A stretch of DNA of 64,000 bases, from assembly GCA_026393755.1 (NCBI GenBank), contig JAPKZO010000032.1:215342-279341 (forward strand), written 5' to 3'. Under the pieces are notes generated by a model. That model was given only the letters and a program-made list of their open reading frames with translations, was not told the DNA's origin and ran no database searches. Positions 39,703 to 48,381 of this stretch are shown piece after piece; the first letter of the stretch is position 1, and each line of letters starts with the position of its first letter. The DNA is from Acidobacteriota bacterium. Lineage in GTDB: Bacteria; Acidobacteriota; Vicinamibacteria; Vicinamibacterales; JAKQTR01. The translations under genes and the position numbers were made by a program.

Positions 39703-41127
39703 CTAGGACTCTCCCAGTCGGCTAAGCTTCAAGATTACCACGGTTTGCGTGCAATCCGTGACCCTCGCCTCGTCGCCGGCGACATACCCCGCGACCCACA
39801 CGATGCGGTCTCGGGAGTCGACGACAACCGGCACCCGATCTCGCTCTGTGCGAGGCACTTTCAGGTCAACCATGACGTCCTGCAGTTTCTTTTTCCCGCC
39901 AAGCCCGAGAGGCCGCACCCGATCGCCGGGAATCCTCGATCGGACCCACAAGCCTCCAGCGGCGGCCTCGGAATCGATCACGGCCACGTGGCTCACGGTA
40001 ATCCCTTTCGTGTGAGCCATTTGCGGAATATCGGCTCGAGCCTCGGACGTCTCGATCACACATCCGCACTCGGGAATCACCAGGCGACCCGGAACCGGAA
40101 GGCCGTAGTTGAAGCTGACCGGAGCGTCCGAATCCCGCGACTCCCTTCTAGATAAGACAACGGCTGACGGATTTCGTTCCATCCGAACGCCGGGAAGATC
40201 GGCGGCGGCGCGGGAAACACCCCCCGCGGCCAGGCCGAGCACCTGCTCGACATGGTCGAATCCGACGAACCGGGAGTCGTTCACGCGCAGGAGCGCGATC
40301 CGGACAACGCGCCGGGCGACGGCCACGGGCAGGGCTCTCAGACGCTCCACATCGAGCGCGATGCCGCGTTGGTCGACGGGCGATTCGACTGACGCGTACG
40401 CCTGTTCGGCCATCTGGTCGATGAGCGTCGATTCGTCTCTCAGCACGAGCGCCTGGCGCGCCAGTACGGCGGTGATGTCGGCATTCAGATGCCGGGCAAG
40501 CAGTGGCAGCAGGCGATGACGAATCCAATTGCGCGGAATGGTCAGGTCAGCATTGGTGGAATCGTCGCGATACCCTTCACCCGCCTCGGCGAGCCACTGC
40601 ACGAGATCCTTCCGGCGGATATCGAGCAGTGGCCTGACGAAGATCCCGCGTGCCGGCCGAATCCCCGCCAGCCCGGACGAACCGGCACCCCGCAGCACGC
40701 GCAGCAGAAAGGTCTCCGCCTGATCGTCCCGCGTGTGGCCGGTGGCCACGTGGTCGGCGCCCAGGCGATCGGCGAGCTGACTGAACCACGCATATCTGGC
40801 GCGGCGGGCCGCCACTTCGATCGACACGTGTTGTGCCCGTGCGAGCGCGGCGACGTCCGCGGATCCGACGTCGACTGGCACGCCGATGCGGTCCGCGAGT
40901 TCGCGGCAGAACCGTTCGTCGTCATCGCTCTCGCTGCCCCGCAACTGGTGATTGAAGTGCGCGATCCCGGCGAGGGCGAACCCGCACTCGGGCGCGAGTT
41001 GCCTGAGCAGCAGCAGCAGCGCCACCGAGTCGGCGCCGCCAGACACGGCCGCCAGCACCTGGCACCCGGGCGGCAGCAGCCGGTCGCGCTCGATGGCGCG
41101 GCGGACCCGATCGTGAAGCGGCTTCAT
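39703..41127 (-). CDS. tilS: tRNA(Ile)-lysidine synthase
   Basis: The product is 474 aa. The PP-loop SGGADS lies at about residues 29-34; HFNHQLRGSESDDDERF and ATGHTRDDQAETFLLRVLRG are TilS-specific, and RDDSTNADLTIPRNWIRHRLLP follows. The C-terminal substrate-binding domain includes GGKKKLQDVMVD. It converts the wobble C of the CAU anticodon of tRNA-Ile2 to lysidine. A tRNA with a CAT anticodon lies 139 nt upstream on the same strand. Confidence 0.93.
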   Translation of the reverse strand: MKPLHDRVRRAIERDRLLPPGCQVLAAVSGGADSVALLLLLRQLAPECGFALAGIAHFNHQLRGSESDDDERFCRELADRIGVPVDVGSADVAALARAQHVSIEVAARRARYAWFSQLADRLGADHVATGHTRDDQAETFLLRVLRGAGSSGLAGIRPARGIFVRPLLDIRRKDLVQWLAEAGEGYRDDSTNADLTIPRNWIRHRLLPLLARHLNADITAVLARQALVLRDESTLIDQMAEQAYASVESPVDQRGIALDVERLRALPVAVARRVVRIALLRVNDSRFVGFDHVEQVLGLAAGGVSRAAADLPGVRMERNPSAVVLSRRESRDSDAPVSFNYGLPVPGRLVIPECGCVIETSEARADIPQMAHTKGITVSHVAVIDSEAAAGGLWVRSRIPGDRVRPLGLGGKKKLQDVMVDLKVPRTERDRVPVVVDSRDRIVWVAGYVAGDEARVTDCTQTVVILKLSRLGES

Positions 41128-41265
41128 GGCAGGATTAGGCCGGAAACGGTTTCATAACCTGCGTAACGCGCCTCGTTCGAGGCACCAGAACGCGTGATGA
41201 GACCGGTTCCAGTCAGAAAACGATCGAGGGGCCGAACGTTGCCGACGCACGACCCCTCGATATAC

Positions 41266-41342
41266 TGGTGCCGGTGCAGGGACTTGAACCCCGGACTCCG
41301 CGGATATGAGCCGCGTGCTCTAACCATCTGAGCTACACCGGC
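41266..41342 (-). tRNA. tRNA with CAT anticodon (Met elongator most likely; Ile2 possible)
   Basis: Read on the minus strand, the 77-nt gene starts GCCGGTGTAGCTCAG and ends in an encoded CCA. Acceptor stem GCCGGTG/CACCGGC, anticodon stem CGCGG/CCGCG and the GTTCAAG T-loop are all intact. The anticodon loop is CTCATAT (anticodon at 41306-41308). It is not an initiator, since position 1 pairs (G-C). Elongator tRNA-Met and lysidine-modified tRNA-Ile2 share CAT, and the sequence alone does not settle which this is. Confidence 0.93.
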
Positions 41343-41353
41343 GTAACCCAACG

Positions 41354-41361
41354 ATTTTATC
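41354..41361 (-). promoter_or_regulatory. -10 region of the tRNA promoter
   Basis: The minus strand reads TGTGATAAAAT about 12 nt upstream of the tRNA 5' end, giving a -10-like GATAAAAT with an extended TGTG. No convincing -35 is seen. Confidence 0.4.
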
Positions 41362-41449
41362 ACACCGAAATTGGGGTTAGAGTCCCAGCACGTGGTGGAA
41401 CTTCGGAAAACCGCTGAGCCTGGACAGGGGAAGCGGCCATCGCGCACCG

Positions 41450-41455
41450 TATACT
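41450..41455 (+). promoter_or_regulatory. -10 box (TATACT) of a probable leaderless dam transcript
   Basis: TATACT ends 6 nt before ATG 41462, so transcription should start at the ATG. There is no Shine-Dalgarno sequence. TGGACA at 41421 is too far (23 nt) to be a normal -35. Confidence 0.5.
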
Positions 41456-41461
41456 TCACCA

Positions 41462-42274
41462 ATGGCCCACGGCCCTACGGCGATCGACGTCACCCCGGCA
41501 GCGCGTCGCCCGCCGCTCAAGTGGGCCGGTGGCAAGCGGTGGCTGGTGCCGCACATCAGGCCGTTGTGGGCTCCTCACCAGACGAGCCGACTGGTCGAAC
41601 CGTTTTGCGGAGGCCTCGCGGTGGCGCTGGGCCTGGCGCCTCAGCGGGCGCTGCTCAACGACATCAATCCCCATCTCATCAACATCTATCGTCATCTGAA
41701 GCGGGGACTGACGATTCGTCTCGAGATGGAGAATGACTCGGCGGCGTTCTATGCCCATCGGCTGCGCTTCAACGATCTGCTGGCGGCCGGCAAAACCCGC
41801 ACGATCGAAGCGGCGTCGCTGTTCTACTACCTGAATCGAACGGGATACAACGGGCTCTGCCGCTTCAACAGCCGCGGCCAGTTCAACGTGCCGTTTGGAC
41901 GCTACAAGCGGATCACGTACGCCAGGGATTTCGACCGCTACGCGGACATCTTCGACAACTGGGAGTTCCGGAGCGCGGATTTCGAGAGGCTGCGATTGCG
42001 CGCCGACGACTTCGTCTACGCGGACCCGCCCTATGACGTGCCGTTCACGCAGTACGCGCGCGGCGGCTTCTCGTGGAGCGACCAGGTTCGTCTTGCCGAA
42101 TGGCTCGTTCAACATCCGGGCCCGGTCGTTCTGTCGAACCAGGCGACTCCGCGCATCGTCGCCCTCTACGAGCGCCTCGGCTACGCGCTGAAGTTCCTGG
42201 CCGCGCCTCGCAGAATCAGCTGCACCGGCGATCGCGCGCCGGCCCGCGAAGTGCTGGCCACGCGAAACCTGTAG
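41462..42274 (+). CDS. Dam-like DNA adenine N6-methyltransferase (solitary)
   Basis: The product is 270 aa. It has the D12/Dam order of motifs: PPLKWAGGKRWLVPHI (residues 18-32), EPFCGGLAVALG (motif I), a target-recognition region with NRTGYNGLCRFNSRGQFNVP, and the catalytic DPPY at 188-191. The family includes Dam (GATC) and M.DpnII. No restriction gene flanks it, so it is likely an orphan methylase with a regulatory or repair role, or a remnant of a mobile restriction system. The -10 box 6 nt upstream suggests a leaderless message. Confidence 0.88.
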   Translation: MAHGPTAIDVTPAARRPPLKWAGGKRWLVPHIRPLWAPHQTSRLVEPFCGGLAVALGLAPQRALLNDINPHLINIYRHLKRGLTIRLEMENDSAAFYAHRLRFNDLLAAGKTRTIEAASLFYYLNRTGYNGLCRFNSRGQFNVPFGRYKRITYARDFDRYADIFDNWEFRSADFERLRLRADDFVYADPPYDVPFTQYARGGFSWSDQVRLAEWLVQHPGPVVLSNQATPRIVALYERLGYALKFLAAPRRISCTGDRAPAREVLATRNL

Positions 42275-42314
42275 ACAGGCGCAACGCCTCGTCGCCAGAA
42301 TGACTCCCGGCGTG

Positions 42315-42584
42315 TTACACAGGCGGCCCCAGCAGTGTCGCCAGCCGGCTCAGGACGTCGGCCACAATCTCGCCAGGCAGCCTGCACGCGAAAACCGCCC
42401 GCCTCTCTCGCCAGTCGAGGCCCTTCAGGTGGTCCGTGAAGGCCAAGACAGGCTGCGCGAAGAGCGCATACGTCAGACCGGCGACGAGCCCTGGCAAGGT
42501 CCATTTTGCCGGCTTGTGCGAGCGGGACTGCGGCGTGGAGACCGCACGCGCCGCCAGTCCAATCCTAATCGTGGGCGGCTTCAA
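42315..42584 (-). CDS. Small hypothetical protein, doubtful
   Basis: An 89-codon frame starts with TTG 42584 and overlaps the upstream gene's end by 20 nt. A hydrophobic stretch (LPGLVAGLTYALFAQPVLAF) is followed by DWRERRAVFACRLPGEIVADV. I recognise no family. The weak start and lack of a ribosome binding site make it uncertain; otherwise 42275-42564 is simply the convergent intergenic region after dam. Confidence 0.3.
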   Translation of the reverse strand: MKPPTIRIGLAARAVSTPQSRSHKPAKWTLPGLVAGLTYALFAQPVLAFTDHLKGLDWRERRAVFACRLPGEIVADVLSRLATLLGPPV

Positions 42585-43518
42585 TGATCGCGGCGGCGAG
42601 CAGCGGAATCAGGATCTCGTGCTGGCCGACCAGGCTGTAGCCGTGGCCGCCGGTGCCAGCTACTGGCCGCGTCACCACGTTGGTCTGCGGGCGGTACAGC
42701 CGCGCGAAATCGAGATTGACCGTCGTCAGCCCGGTGAGCGGGATGCCGCGATTGCGGGCGAGCGCGACGGCTTTCAGGAAGACCTCGGGCAGCACGACCG
42801 CGGAACCGCAGTTCAGATACACGCCGCGGTTGAGCCGCGCGACGTTCGACACGAAGTAACGGAAGTCGCGCAGGCTGCCGGCGCCAAGCGCCTCGCCTGA
42901 TGCATCCGGGTGCATATGGATGATGTCGGTGCCGAGCGCCACGTGGACGGTCAGCGGCACGCCCAGTTGCGCCGCGGTCGCCGCCACGCTCAGATGGCCG
43001 AACGGCAGTGCGGCATCGACCAGGAACTTCCCCACCGACTGTCCAATGCCCAGACCCTGGTTCACGCCCTCGTTGATCGCGCGATTCAGCAAACGCCCCG
43101 TCTCCTCGGCCATGCCGAATCGGCCTGCGCCGAGCGTCTGGTCGACGTCCTCTGATGTGGACCCGGCCAACGCAATCTCGAAATCGTGGATGATGCCAGC
43201 GCCATTGGTCGCAAACGCCGACACGAACCCTCGCCGCGCCAGATCAATCAGAATCGGCGAAACGCCGGTCTTGACGACGTGCGCGCCGAATCCCCAGATG
43301 ATCCCGCCGCCGCTGGCGCGGGCCTCGACAATGGCCTGCACTACTGCGCGGAAGTCGGCGCCGCCAAGGATGTTCGGCAGGCGATCGACAAGGGCGGCGA
43401 CCCCGTCGCCACGCTGATGTGGCGTCGCAAAATCCACAACCGACGCCTTGCTCGTGCGCGAGGCGAGCGGATATGTGTGAACATCCGACAGGTCGAATTC
43501 TTCGTAAGGAAAAGTCAC
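42565..43518 (-). CDS. Conserved protein, deoxyhypusine-synthase-like fold
   Basis: The product is 317 aa. The pattern GAHVVKTGVSPILIDLARRG, FATNGAGIIHDFEIALAG, then LGVPLTVHVALGTDIIHMHP and VYLNCGSAVVLPEVFLKA parallels the strand and loop order of deoxyhypusine synthase (NAD-binding Rossmann-like). The catalytic Lys segment of true DHS (EFDGSDSGARPDEAVSWGK type) is not seen at the C-terminus, which instead ends GTGGHGYSLVGQHEI. So it is probably a bacterial DHS relative with another reaction. The family call is from pattern memory only. Confidence 0.5.
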   Translation of the reverse strand: MTFPYEEFDLSDVHTYPLASRTSKASVVDFATPHQRGDGVAALVDRLPNILGGADFRAVVQAIVEARASGGGIIWGFGAHVVKTGVSPILIDLARRGFVSAFATNGAGIIHDFEIALAGSTSEDVDQTLGAGRFGMAEETGRLLNRAINEGVNQGLGIGQSVGKFLVDAALPFGHLSVAATAAQLGVPLTVHVALGTDIIHMHPDASGEALGAGSLRDFRYFVSNVARLNRGVYLNCGSAVVLPEVFLKAVALARNRGIPLTGLTTVNLDFARLYRPQTNVVTRPVAGTGGHGYSLVGQHEILIPLLAAAIIEAAHD

Positions 43519-43742
43519 GGCGCGCTCCTGCAGGAGGTGGACGCTCGTCAGTCGTCAGTAGACGGTAGCTACCCGCGCGGCGAAACGCAAGAGCCCAGGC
43601 GAATCCCAAATCCTGTATTCTCCGCGCAGCCCCCAAAGGCACGGCTGGGCGGCTTCCGAAGCGGCCCCTCGAACCAAGAGAAGAGAACGCGGGGACGCGG
43701 AGGAACCGCCCACCCGTGACCTGCGACTGCGCGCAGTCGTCG

Positions 43743-43780
43743 CTAACTGATCGCTCTCGCGATGGCGCACGCGGCCTTGG
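43743..43780 (-). pseudogene. Remnant resembling the 3' end of the VIT-family gene
   Basis: On the minus strand this stretch ends AACAIARAIS followed by a stop. The VIT gene 54 bp away ends AAFAIARAIS plus stop. Several base differences between the two are synonymous (for example AGT against AGC for the last Ser), which suggests a diverged duplicate of a coding end rather than chance. No other part of a second copy is visible in 43519-43796. Confidence 0.4.
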
Positions 43781-43796
43781 CCCGCCGAAGCGATTG

Positions 43797-44492
43797 CTAG
43801 CTGATCGCCCGAGCAATCGCGAAGGCGGCACCGGCGGCCAATCCGCCAATCACCGTCGTTTGCACTGCGCTGCGCACGGCGTGCGCGCCGGTGAAGCGAC
43901 CTTTGATGTAGCCGAACACCGCCAGCGCCAGCGCCGTGACCGCTATGGATGCCGGCAACGCACTGGCCACGGTGCTCTGCAGCATGTACGGCAGCAGCGG
44001 AATCAAACCACCGACAGCGTACGATCCGGCAATCGTGACGGCGCTGTGCAGGGCTCGTCGCGGATCCGGCTCCTCCAGCCCGAGTTCGAACTTCATCATG
44101 AAGTCGACCCACGCCTTGGGCCGCGCTTTAAGCGCCGCAACGACCGGCGCACTCGCTTCCTGGTCGATACCATACGCGCACAGCACTTCCTCGATCTCAG
44201 CCACTTCGCGCTCGGGCGTCTCGACGACTTCCTGCTCCTCGCGCCTCCGCTCCGACCGATAGTGCTCGGCGTCGCTGCGCGCCGCCAGGTAGCCGCCCAG
44301 GCCCATGGCAATCGATCCCGCCACCACCTCGGCCAGGCCGGCCGTGACGACGATGCGCGATGCGACCACCGCACCCGACAGTCCGGCGGCCAGCGCAAAA
44401 GGCACCGTCAGACCATCGGACATGCCGATGACCACGTCGCGAACAGTCTCGCCGGCGGTGAAGTGATGCTCGACGTGGGGCGTCACTGGCAT
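43797..44492 (-). CDS. VIT1/CCC1 family metal transporter
   Basis: The product is 231 aa. RDVVIGMSDGLTVPFALAAGLSGA, SIAMGLGGYLAARSDAEHY and the C-terminal helix pair (YAVGGLIPLLPYML, FTGAHAVRSAVQTTVIGG) are typical of VIT/CCC1 iron/manganese transporters. About five TM helices are predicted, with an acidic cytoplasmic helical region (about residues 80-120, EEQEVVETPEREVAEIEEVL) that in plant VIT1 binds metal. It should move Fe or Mn across the inner membrane. Confidence 0.85.
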   Translation of the reverse strand: MPVTPHVEHHFTAGETVRDVVIGMSDGLTVPFALAAGLSGAVVASRIVVTAGLAEVVAGSIAMGLGGYLAARSDAEHYRSERRREEQEVVETPEREVAEIEEVLCAYGIDQEASAPVVAALKARPKAWVDFMMKFELGLEEPDPRRALHSAVTIAGSYAVGGLIPLLPYMLQSTVASALPASIAVTALALAVFGYIKGRFTGAHAVRSAVQTTVIGGLAAGAAFAIARAIS

Positions 44493-44511
44493 GTGCTCTC
44501 CTCGGTAGTGG

Positions 44512-44580
44512 GGTCGGACCTCGTTTCACTCTCGCACCACCCGGATGGGCTGATGGCAGAAAGTGAAATAAGGTTCGACC
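44512..44580. repeat. Imperfect 24-25 bp inverted repeat with GGGTCGGACCTC end (copy 2)
   Basis: The left arm 44512-44535 (GGTCGGACCTCGTTTCACTC...) and right arm 44556-44580 (its near complement, ...AGTGAAATAAGGTTCGACC) flank a 20-nt centre. It fills the gap between the VIT gene start and the queA stop. It could act as a REP/MITE-like element and as a terminator. The 12-bp core is shared with the element at 22969-22995. Confidence 0.6.
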
Positions 44581-44585
44581 CTCGC

Positions 44586-45632
44586 TTACGTTATCAACAT
44601 TGCGTCGCCGTAGCTGTAGAACCGGTAGCGCTCCGCGACCGCTTCGGCGTACGCGCCGAGAACCGCCTCCCGCCCTCCGAACGCCGCCACCAGCATCAGC
44701 AACGACGAAGCAGGAAGATGGAAGTTGGTGACGAGCGCCCCAACGGCCCGGAACCGGTAGCCCGGGTAGATGAACAGATCGGTCTCGCCCGCTCCCGCTT
44801 CGACGCGGCCGGCCCCATGCGCCACGGCCGTCTCGACCGCGCGCGTCGTCGTCGTGCCAACCACCACGAGCCGGCGGCCGGCGTCGAGCGCGGCTGTGAT
44901 CCGTGCCGCGGCGTCGGGTCCGATCTCGTAATGCTCCGCGTCGACCGTATGCGCCTCCACTTCGTCTACTCGAACGGGCTTGAACGTGCCGTACCCGACG
45001 TGCAGGGTGATGTCGGCGCGTTCGATACCGGCAGCGTCCAGTTGTGCCAGCAGCGGGCCGGTGAAGTGCAACCCCGCAGTCGGCGCGGCAATCGACCCGG
45101 GCTCGCGGGCGAAGACGGTCTGGTAGCGCTCGCGGTCCAGATCGAGATCCGCGCGCTTGATGTAGGGCGGGAGGGGAATGCGGCCGATCGCCTCGATCAC
45201 ATCCATCACGGGACACGGTTCGTCGGTCCACAAACGGATTTCCCGACGTCCGAAGAACCGCTGTGCGAGCACTTCGGCCTGCAGCACGCGGCCGCCGCGC
45301 TCGAACCGCAGCAGGCGCCCTGGCTTGAGACGCTGCCCGGGATGCACGAGCGCTTCCCAGCGTTCATCGTCCAGCCGCGCCACCAGCAACACCTCAACGG
45401 CACCGCCTCCCGGCTCACGTGTGCCGATGAGCCTCGCAGGAAAGACGCGCGTGTCGTTGAGGACGAGCAGGTCGCCTGCCCGCAGCCAGTGCGGCAGGTC
45501 GGCGACAGCGGAGTGCGTGCGCGCACCGGTGTGCCGATCGAGCACGAGCAGACGTGACGCCCCACGCTCGCCGGGCGGAAACTGCGCGACCAGTTCAGGC
45601 GGCAGGTCGAACGAGAAGTCGGCGACTTTCAC
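44586..45632 (-). CDS. queA: S-adenosylmethionine:tRNA ribosyltransferase-isomerase QueA
   Basis: The product is 348 aa. It begins MKVADFSFDLPPELVAQFP; family segments include SRLLVLDRHTG, LLVLNDTRVFPARL, GRIPLPPYIKR, YQTVFAREPGSIAAPTAGLHF, LHVGYGTFKPV and NFHLPASSLLMLVAAF. It transfers the ribosyl moiety of SAM to preQ1 in tRNA to form epoxyqueuosine. It is unlinked to queC/queE (about 21 kb away) and is followed by an inverted repeat. Confidence 0.95.
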   Translation of the reverse strand: MKVADFSFDLPPELVAQFPPGERGASRLLVLDRHTGARTHSAVADLPHWLRAGDLLVLNDTRVFPARLIGTREPGGGAVEVLLVARLDDERWEALVHPGQRLKPGRLLRFERGGRVLQAEVLAQRFFGRREIRLWTDEPCPVMDVIEAIGRIPLPPYIKRADLDLDRERYQTVFAREPGSIAAPTAGLHFTGPLLAQLDAAGIERADITLHVGYGTFKPVRVDEVEAHTVDAEHYEIGPDAAARITAALDAGRRLVVVGTTTTRAVETAVAHGAGRVEAGAGETDLFIYPGYRFRAVGALVTNFHLPASSLLMLVAAFGGREAVLGAYAEAVAERYRFYSYGDAMLIT

Positions 45633-45684
45633 GGGGAGAGACCAACGACACGGAGTTTCACGAGTCTCGCTACCGGGACCTCAG

Positions 45685-45702
45685 GCCGGGCTGGAGCCCG
45701 GC
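45685..45702. terminator. GC-rich hairpin between fabH and queA
   Basis: GCCGGGCT and AGCCCGGC form a perfect 8-bp stem around a GG centre. No T-run follows on either strand. It could mark the end of the yebC-ruv-fabH transcript. The rest of the 115-nt gap is unremarkable. Confidence 0.4.
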
Positions 45703-45747
45703 GATCCCAGGCGCGCGCCCGAACCCCGAATCCCGGCCGAAGCAAGT

Positions 45748-46740
45748 TCAGAACGCCCAGCGCAACAGCACCGATCCGACGGTGAAGCCGGCGCCAACCG
45801 ACGCGAGCAGCACCAGGTCGCCCTTCTTCAACCGGCCCTGCTTGATGGCGTCCTGCAGGGCGAGCGGAATGGTCGCGGCGGTTGTGTTGCCGTAATCCTG
45901 AATGTTGAGCATCACCTTCGAATCGGGAAGACCGAGCCGGCTGGCGGCCGACGTGATGATGCGTCGATTGGCCTGATGCGACACGAAGAGCGCCACATCG
46001 TCTGGACCGAAGCCGTGCTTCTCAAGGATCCGGCGGCTGATCTCCTCGGTCTTCCGGACGGCGAACTTGAACACGGTCTGGCCGTCCTGCTTCACGAAGT
46101 GCAGGCGCTGATCCACCGTCTCGTGGGAAGCCGGCCGCAAGCTGCCGCCCGCCGGCATCTGGAGCGCCGGCGCGCCGCTGCCATCGATCTCGTGCTCGAA
46201 GCCGAGAATCTCAAGACCGGGTTCGGCGGCCGCCTCAACGACGACCGCGCCTGCGCCGTCGCCGAACAGCACGCATGTCGTGCGGTCGGTGTAGTCGATG
46301 ATGCTCGACATCACATCGGCCCCGACGACGAGCGCGTGGTTGCTCTTGCCGGTCGACACAATCTGGCTGGCCACCGCCAGCGAGAAGGTGAAGCCGGAAC
46401 AGGCCGCCGCCAGATCGAACCCCCAGCACCCGGGTGCGCCGATCTTGTTCTGGATGAGCGCCGCCGTGCTCGGAAAGAACATGTCCGGTGTCGTCGTGCC
46501 TACGATGATCAGGTCGATATCGGCCGGCGTAAGCCCCGCCTGCGCGATGGCCTTCAACGCGGCTTCCTTGCCCAGATCGGACGTCGCCACGCCCTTATCG
46601 ACAATATGCCGGGTATGGATACCCGTGCGCTGGAGAATCCACTCGTCGGTGGTGTCGACCATCTGGCTCAGCTTCTTGTTGTCGAGAATGCCGGGAGGCA
46701 GATAGGTTGCCAGCGAACTGATGCGCGTCGGTCGAAGCAT
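45748..46740 (-). CDS. fabH: 3-oxoacyl-ACP synthase III (KAS III)
   Basis: The product is 330 aa from ATG 46740, eight nt after the ruvB stop; a GTG five codons upstream would overlap ruvB. The catalytic Cys is Cys114 (AAACSGFTFS), the His is in FVSHQANRRI, and the Asn in QDYGNTTAATIPLAL. RTGIHTRHI is the substrate-side signature. It starts fatty-acid synthesis from acetyl-CoA and malonyl-ACP. Its location after the ruv genes is not a known functional link. Confidence 0.92.
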   Translation of the reverse strand: MLRPTRISSLATYLPPGILDNKKLSQMVDTTDEWILQRTGIHTRHIVDKGVATSDLGKEAALKAIAQAGLTPADIDLIIVGTTTPDMFFPSTAALIQNKIGAPGCWGFDLAAACSGFTFSLAVASQIVSTGKSNHALVVGADVMSSIIDYTDRTTCVLFGDGAGAVVVEAAAEPGLEILGFEHEIDGSGAPALQMPAGGSLRPASHETVDQRLHFVKQDGQTVFKFAVRKTEEISRRILEKHGFGPDDVALFVSHQANRRIITSAASRLGLPDSKVMLNIQDYGNTTAATIPLALQDAIKQGRLKKGDLVLLASVGAGFTVGSVLLRWAF

Positions 46741-46748
46741 GTGTCCGT

Positions 46749-47768
46749 TCACCACAGTCCCGAATCCCTTCCTGGGGCCTTGAGGCCGAAATATTCATAA
46801 GCGCGGGCTGTCGCCACCCGCCCCCGCGGCGTGCGATCAAGAAAGCCGATCTGAATTAGAAACGGCTCGTAGATGTCTTCGATCGCGTCTTTCTCTTCGC
46901 TGATCGCCGCCGCAATCGTGTTGACACCCACCGGCCCGCCACCGAACTTGTCGATAATCGTGCGGAGCAGGCGGCGATCAATCTCGTCAAAGCCATGCTC
47001 GTCCACCTCGAGCATCTCCAGTCCTGCCCTGGTCGTCTCGCCTGTGATGTCCCCGTTGGCACGCACCTGCGCGTAATCGCGCACGCGCCGCAGCAGCCGA
47101 TTCGCGATGCGCGGCGTGCCGCGCGATCGCCGCGCAATCTCGCGCGCCGCCTCATCGCTGGTGGCGACGCCCAGGATGCGGGCCGAGCGGCGCACGATCT
47201 CCTCGAGGTCGTCGTCGCCGTAGAAGTCGAGCCGATGGACGATGCCAAACCGGCTCCGCAACGGCGAGGTCAGCAGCCCCGCGCGCGTCGTCGCCCCAAT
47301 CAGCGTGAATTTCTGCAGCGGCACTTTGACCGAGCGGGCGCCTGGGCCCTGGCCGATCATGATGTCGAGCTCGTAATCCTCGAGAGCCGGGTAGAGAATC
47401 TCCTCGATCGTCGCCGCCATGCGGTGGATTTCGTCGATGAAGAGGACCTCGCGCTCCTTGAGGTTGCTCAGGATCGCAGCCAGGTCGCCAGGCTTCTCGA
47501 GGACCGGTCCCGACGTCGAGCGCACCGGCACGCCGAGTTCGTTGCCAATCACGTAGGCGAGCGTCGTCTTGCCGAGTCCTGGCGGACCGTACAGCAGCAC
47601 GTGATCCAGGGCTTCGTTCCGCTGCCTGGCCGCCGTGATCGAAACCTGGAGGTTCTCGCGCACGCGGTCCTGGCCGATGTACTCGTCGAGCGTCCGCGGC
47701 CGGAGCCCGGCTTCGAAGACCGTGTCCTCGTCTTCGCGTACGGGTGTGACGATTCGATCGTCAGGCAT
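46749..47768 (-). CDS. ruvB: Holliday junction branch migration ATPase RuvB
   Basis: The product is 339 aa. It has [16 protein letters not shown], Walker [12 protein letters not shown], Walker [10 protein letters not shown], sensor 1 [17 protein letters not shown] and the C-terminal winged helix ([34 protein letters not shown]). It drives branch migration with RuvA. It lies 4 nt after ruvA. Confidence 0.96.
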   Translation of the reverse strand: MPDDRIVTPVREDEDTVFEAGLRPRTLDEYIGQDRVRENLQVSITAARQRNEALDHVLLYGPPGLGKTTLAYVIGNELGVPVRSTSGPVLEKPGDLAAILSNLKEREVLFIDEIHRMAATIEEILYPALEDYELDIMIGQGPGARSVKVPLQKFTLIGATTRAGLLTSPLRSRFGIVHRLDFYGDDDLEEIVRRSARILGVATSDEAAREIARRSRGTPRIANRLLRRVRDYAQVRANGDITGETTRAGLEMLEVDEHGFDEIDRRLLRTIIDKFGGGPVGVNTIAAAISEEKDAIEDIYEPFLIQIGFLDRTPRGRVATARAYEYFGLKAPGRDSGLW

Positions 47769-47772
47769 CGTG

Positions 47773-48381
47773 TCAGCTCAGACGCGCCAGTTCGCGCAGC
47801 GCCTGTTTGAGCACCAGTTCGAAGGTCGGCGACTCAACTCGCGCGAGCGCCGCGTCCACAGCTTTCTCTGTAAGAGGCCGATGATATCCCAGGTTCAGCA
47901 GCGCCGAGAGCAGGTCGCGGCGAAGATCCTCGCCCGGTTCGTCTGCTTCCCGGCCCGCGCCGGGCTCGAGACCGAGGCCCGTCGGCAGGCGATCCTTGAG
48001 CTCGAGGCAGATGCGTTCCGCCGTCTTCTTGCCCACGCCGGGAATCGCCGTCAACCGCACGACATCTCCGGCCTGCACCGCGCGCACCAGGTCGGCTGGA
48101 TCGATCCCGGACAGTACCGCCAGCGCCAGCTTCGGCCCGATGCCGCTGGTGGCAATGAGCCGCTCGAAGATTTGCTGCTCGAACACCGTCACGAACCCGT
48201 AAAGCGCCAGCGCGTCTTCACGCACGTGCGTGTGGACGCGAAGAGCGACTTCGGCGCCGGGCTCGCCAAGTCTATAGAACGTGGACAACGGCACAGACAC
48301 GTCGTAACCCACGCCGGCGACGTCGACAATGATCCGGTTCGGCTGTTTCTCGGCCAGCCGGCCGCGCAGAAACGCAATCAT
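47773..48381 (-). CDS. ruvA: Holliday junction binding protein RuvA
   Basis: The product is 202 aa. [20 protein letters not shown] is the OB-fold start; two HhH motifs follow ([15 protein letters not shown] and [16 protein letters not shown]); the C-terminal domain III ([19 protein letters not shown]) contacts RuvB. It overlaps the ruvC stop by 4 nt. Confidence 0.95.
   Translation of the reverse strand: MIAFLRGRLAEKQPNRIIVDVAGVGYDVSVPLSTFYRLGEPGAEVALRVHTHVREDALALYGFVTVFEQQIFERLIATSGIGPKLALAVLSGIDPADLVRAVQAGDVVRLTAIPGVGKKTAERICLELKDRLPTGLGLEPGAGREADEPGEDLRRDLLSALLNLGYHRPLTEKAVDAALARVESPTFELVLKQALRELARLS

Noticed and set aside
41124-41462. A minus-strand frame running through the tRNA gene
   Set aside because: It is translated from the tRNA itself and has no family similarity.
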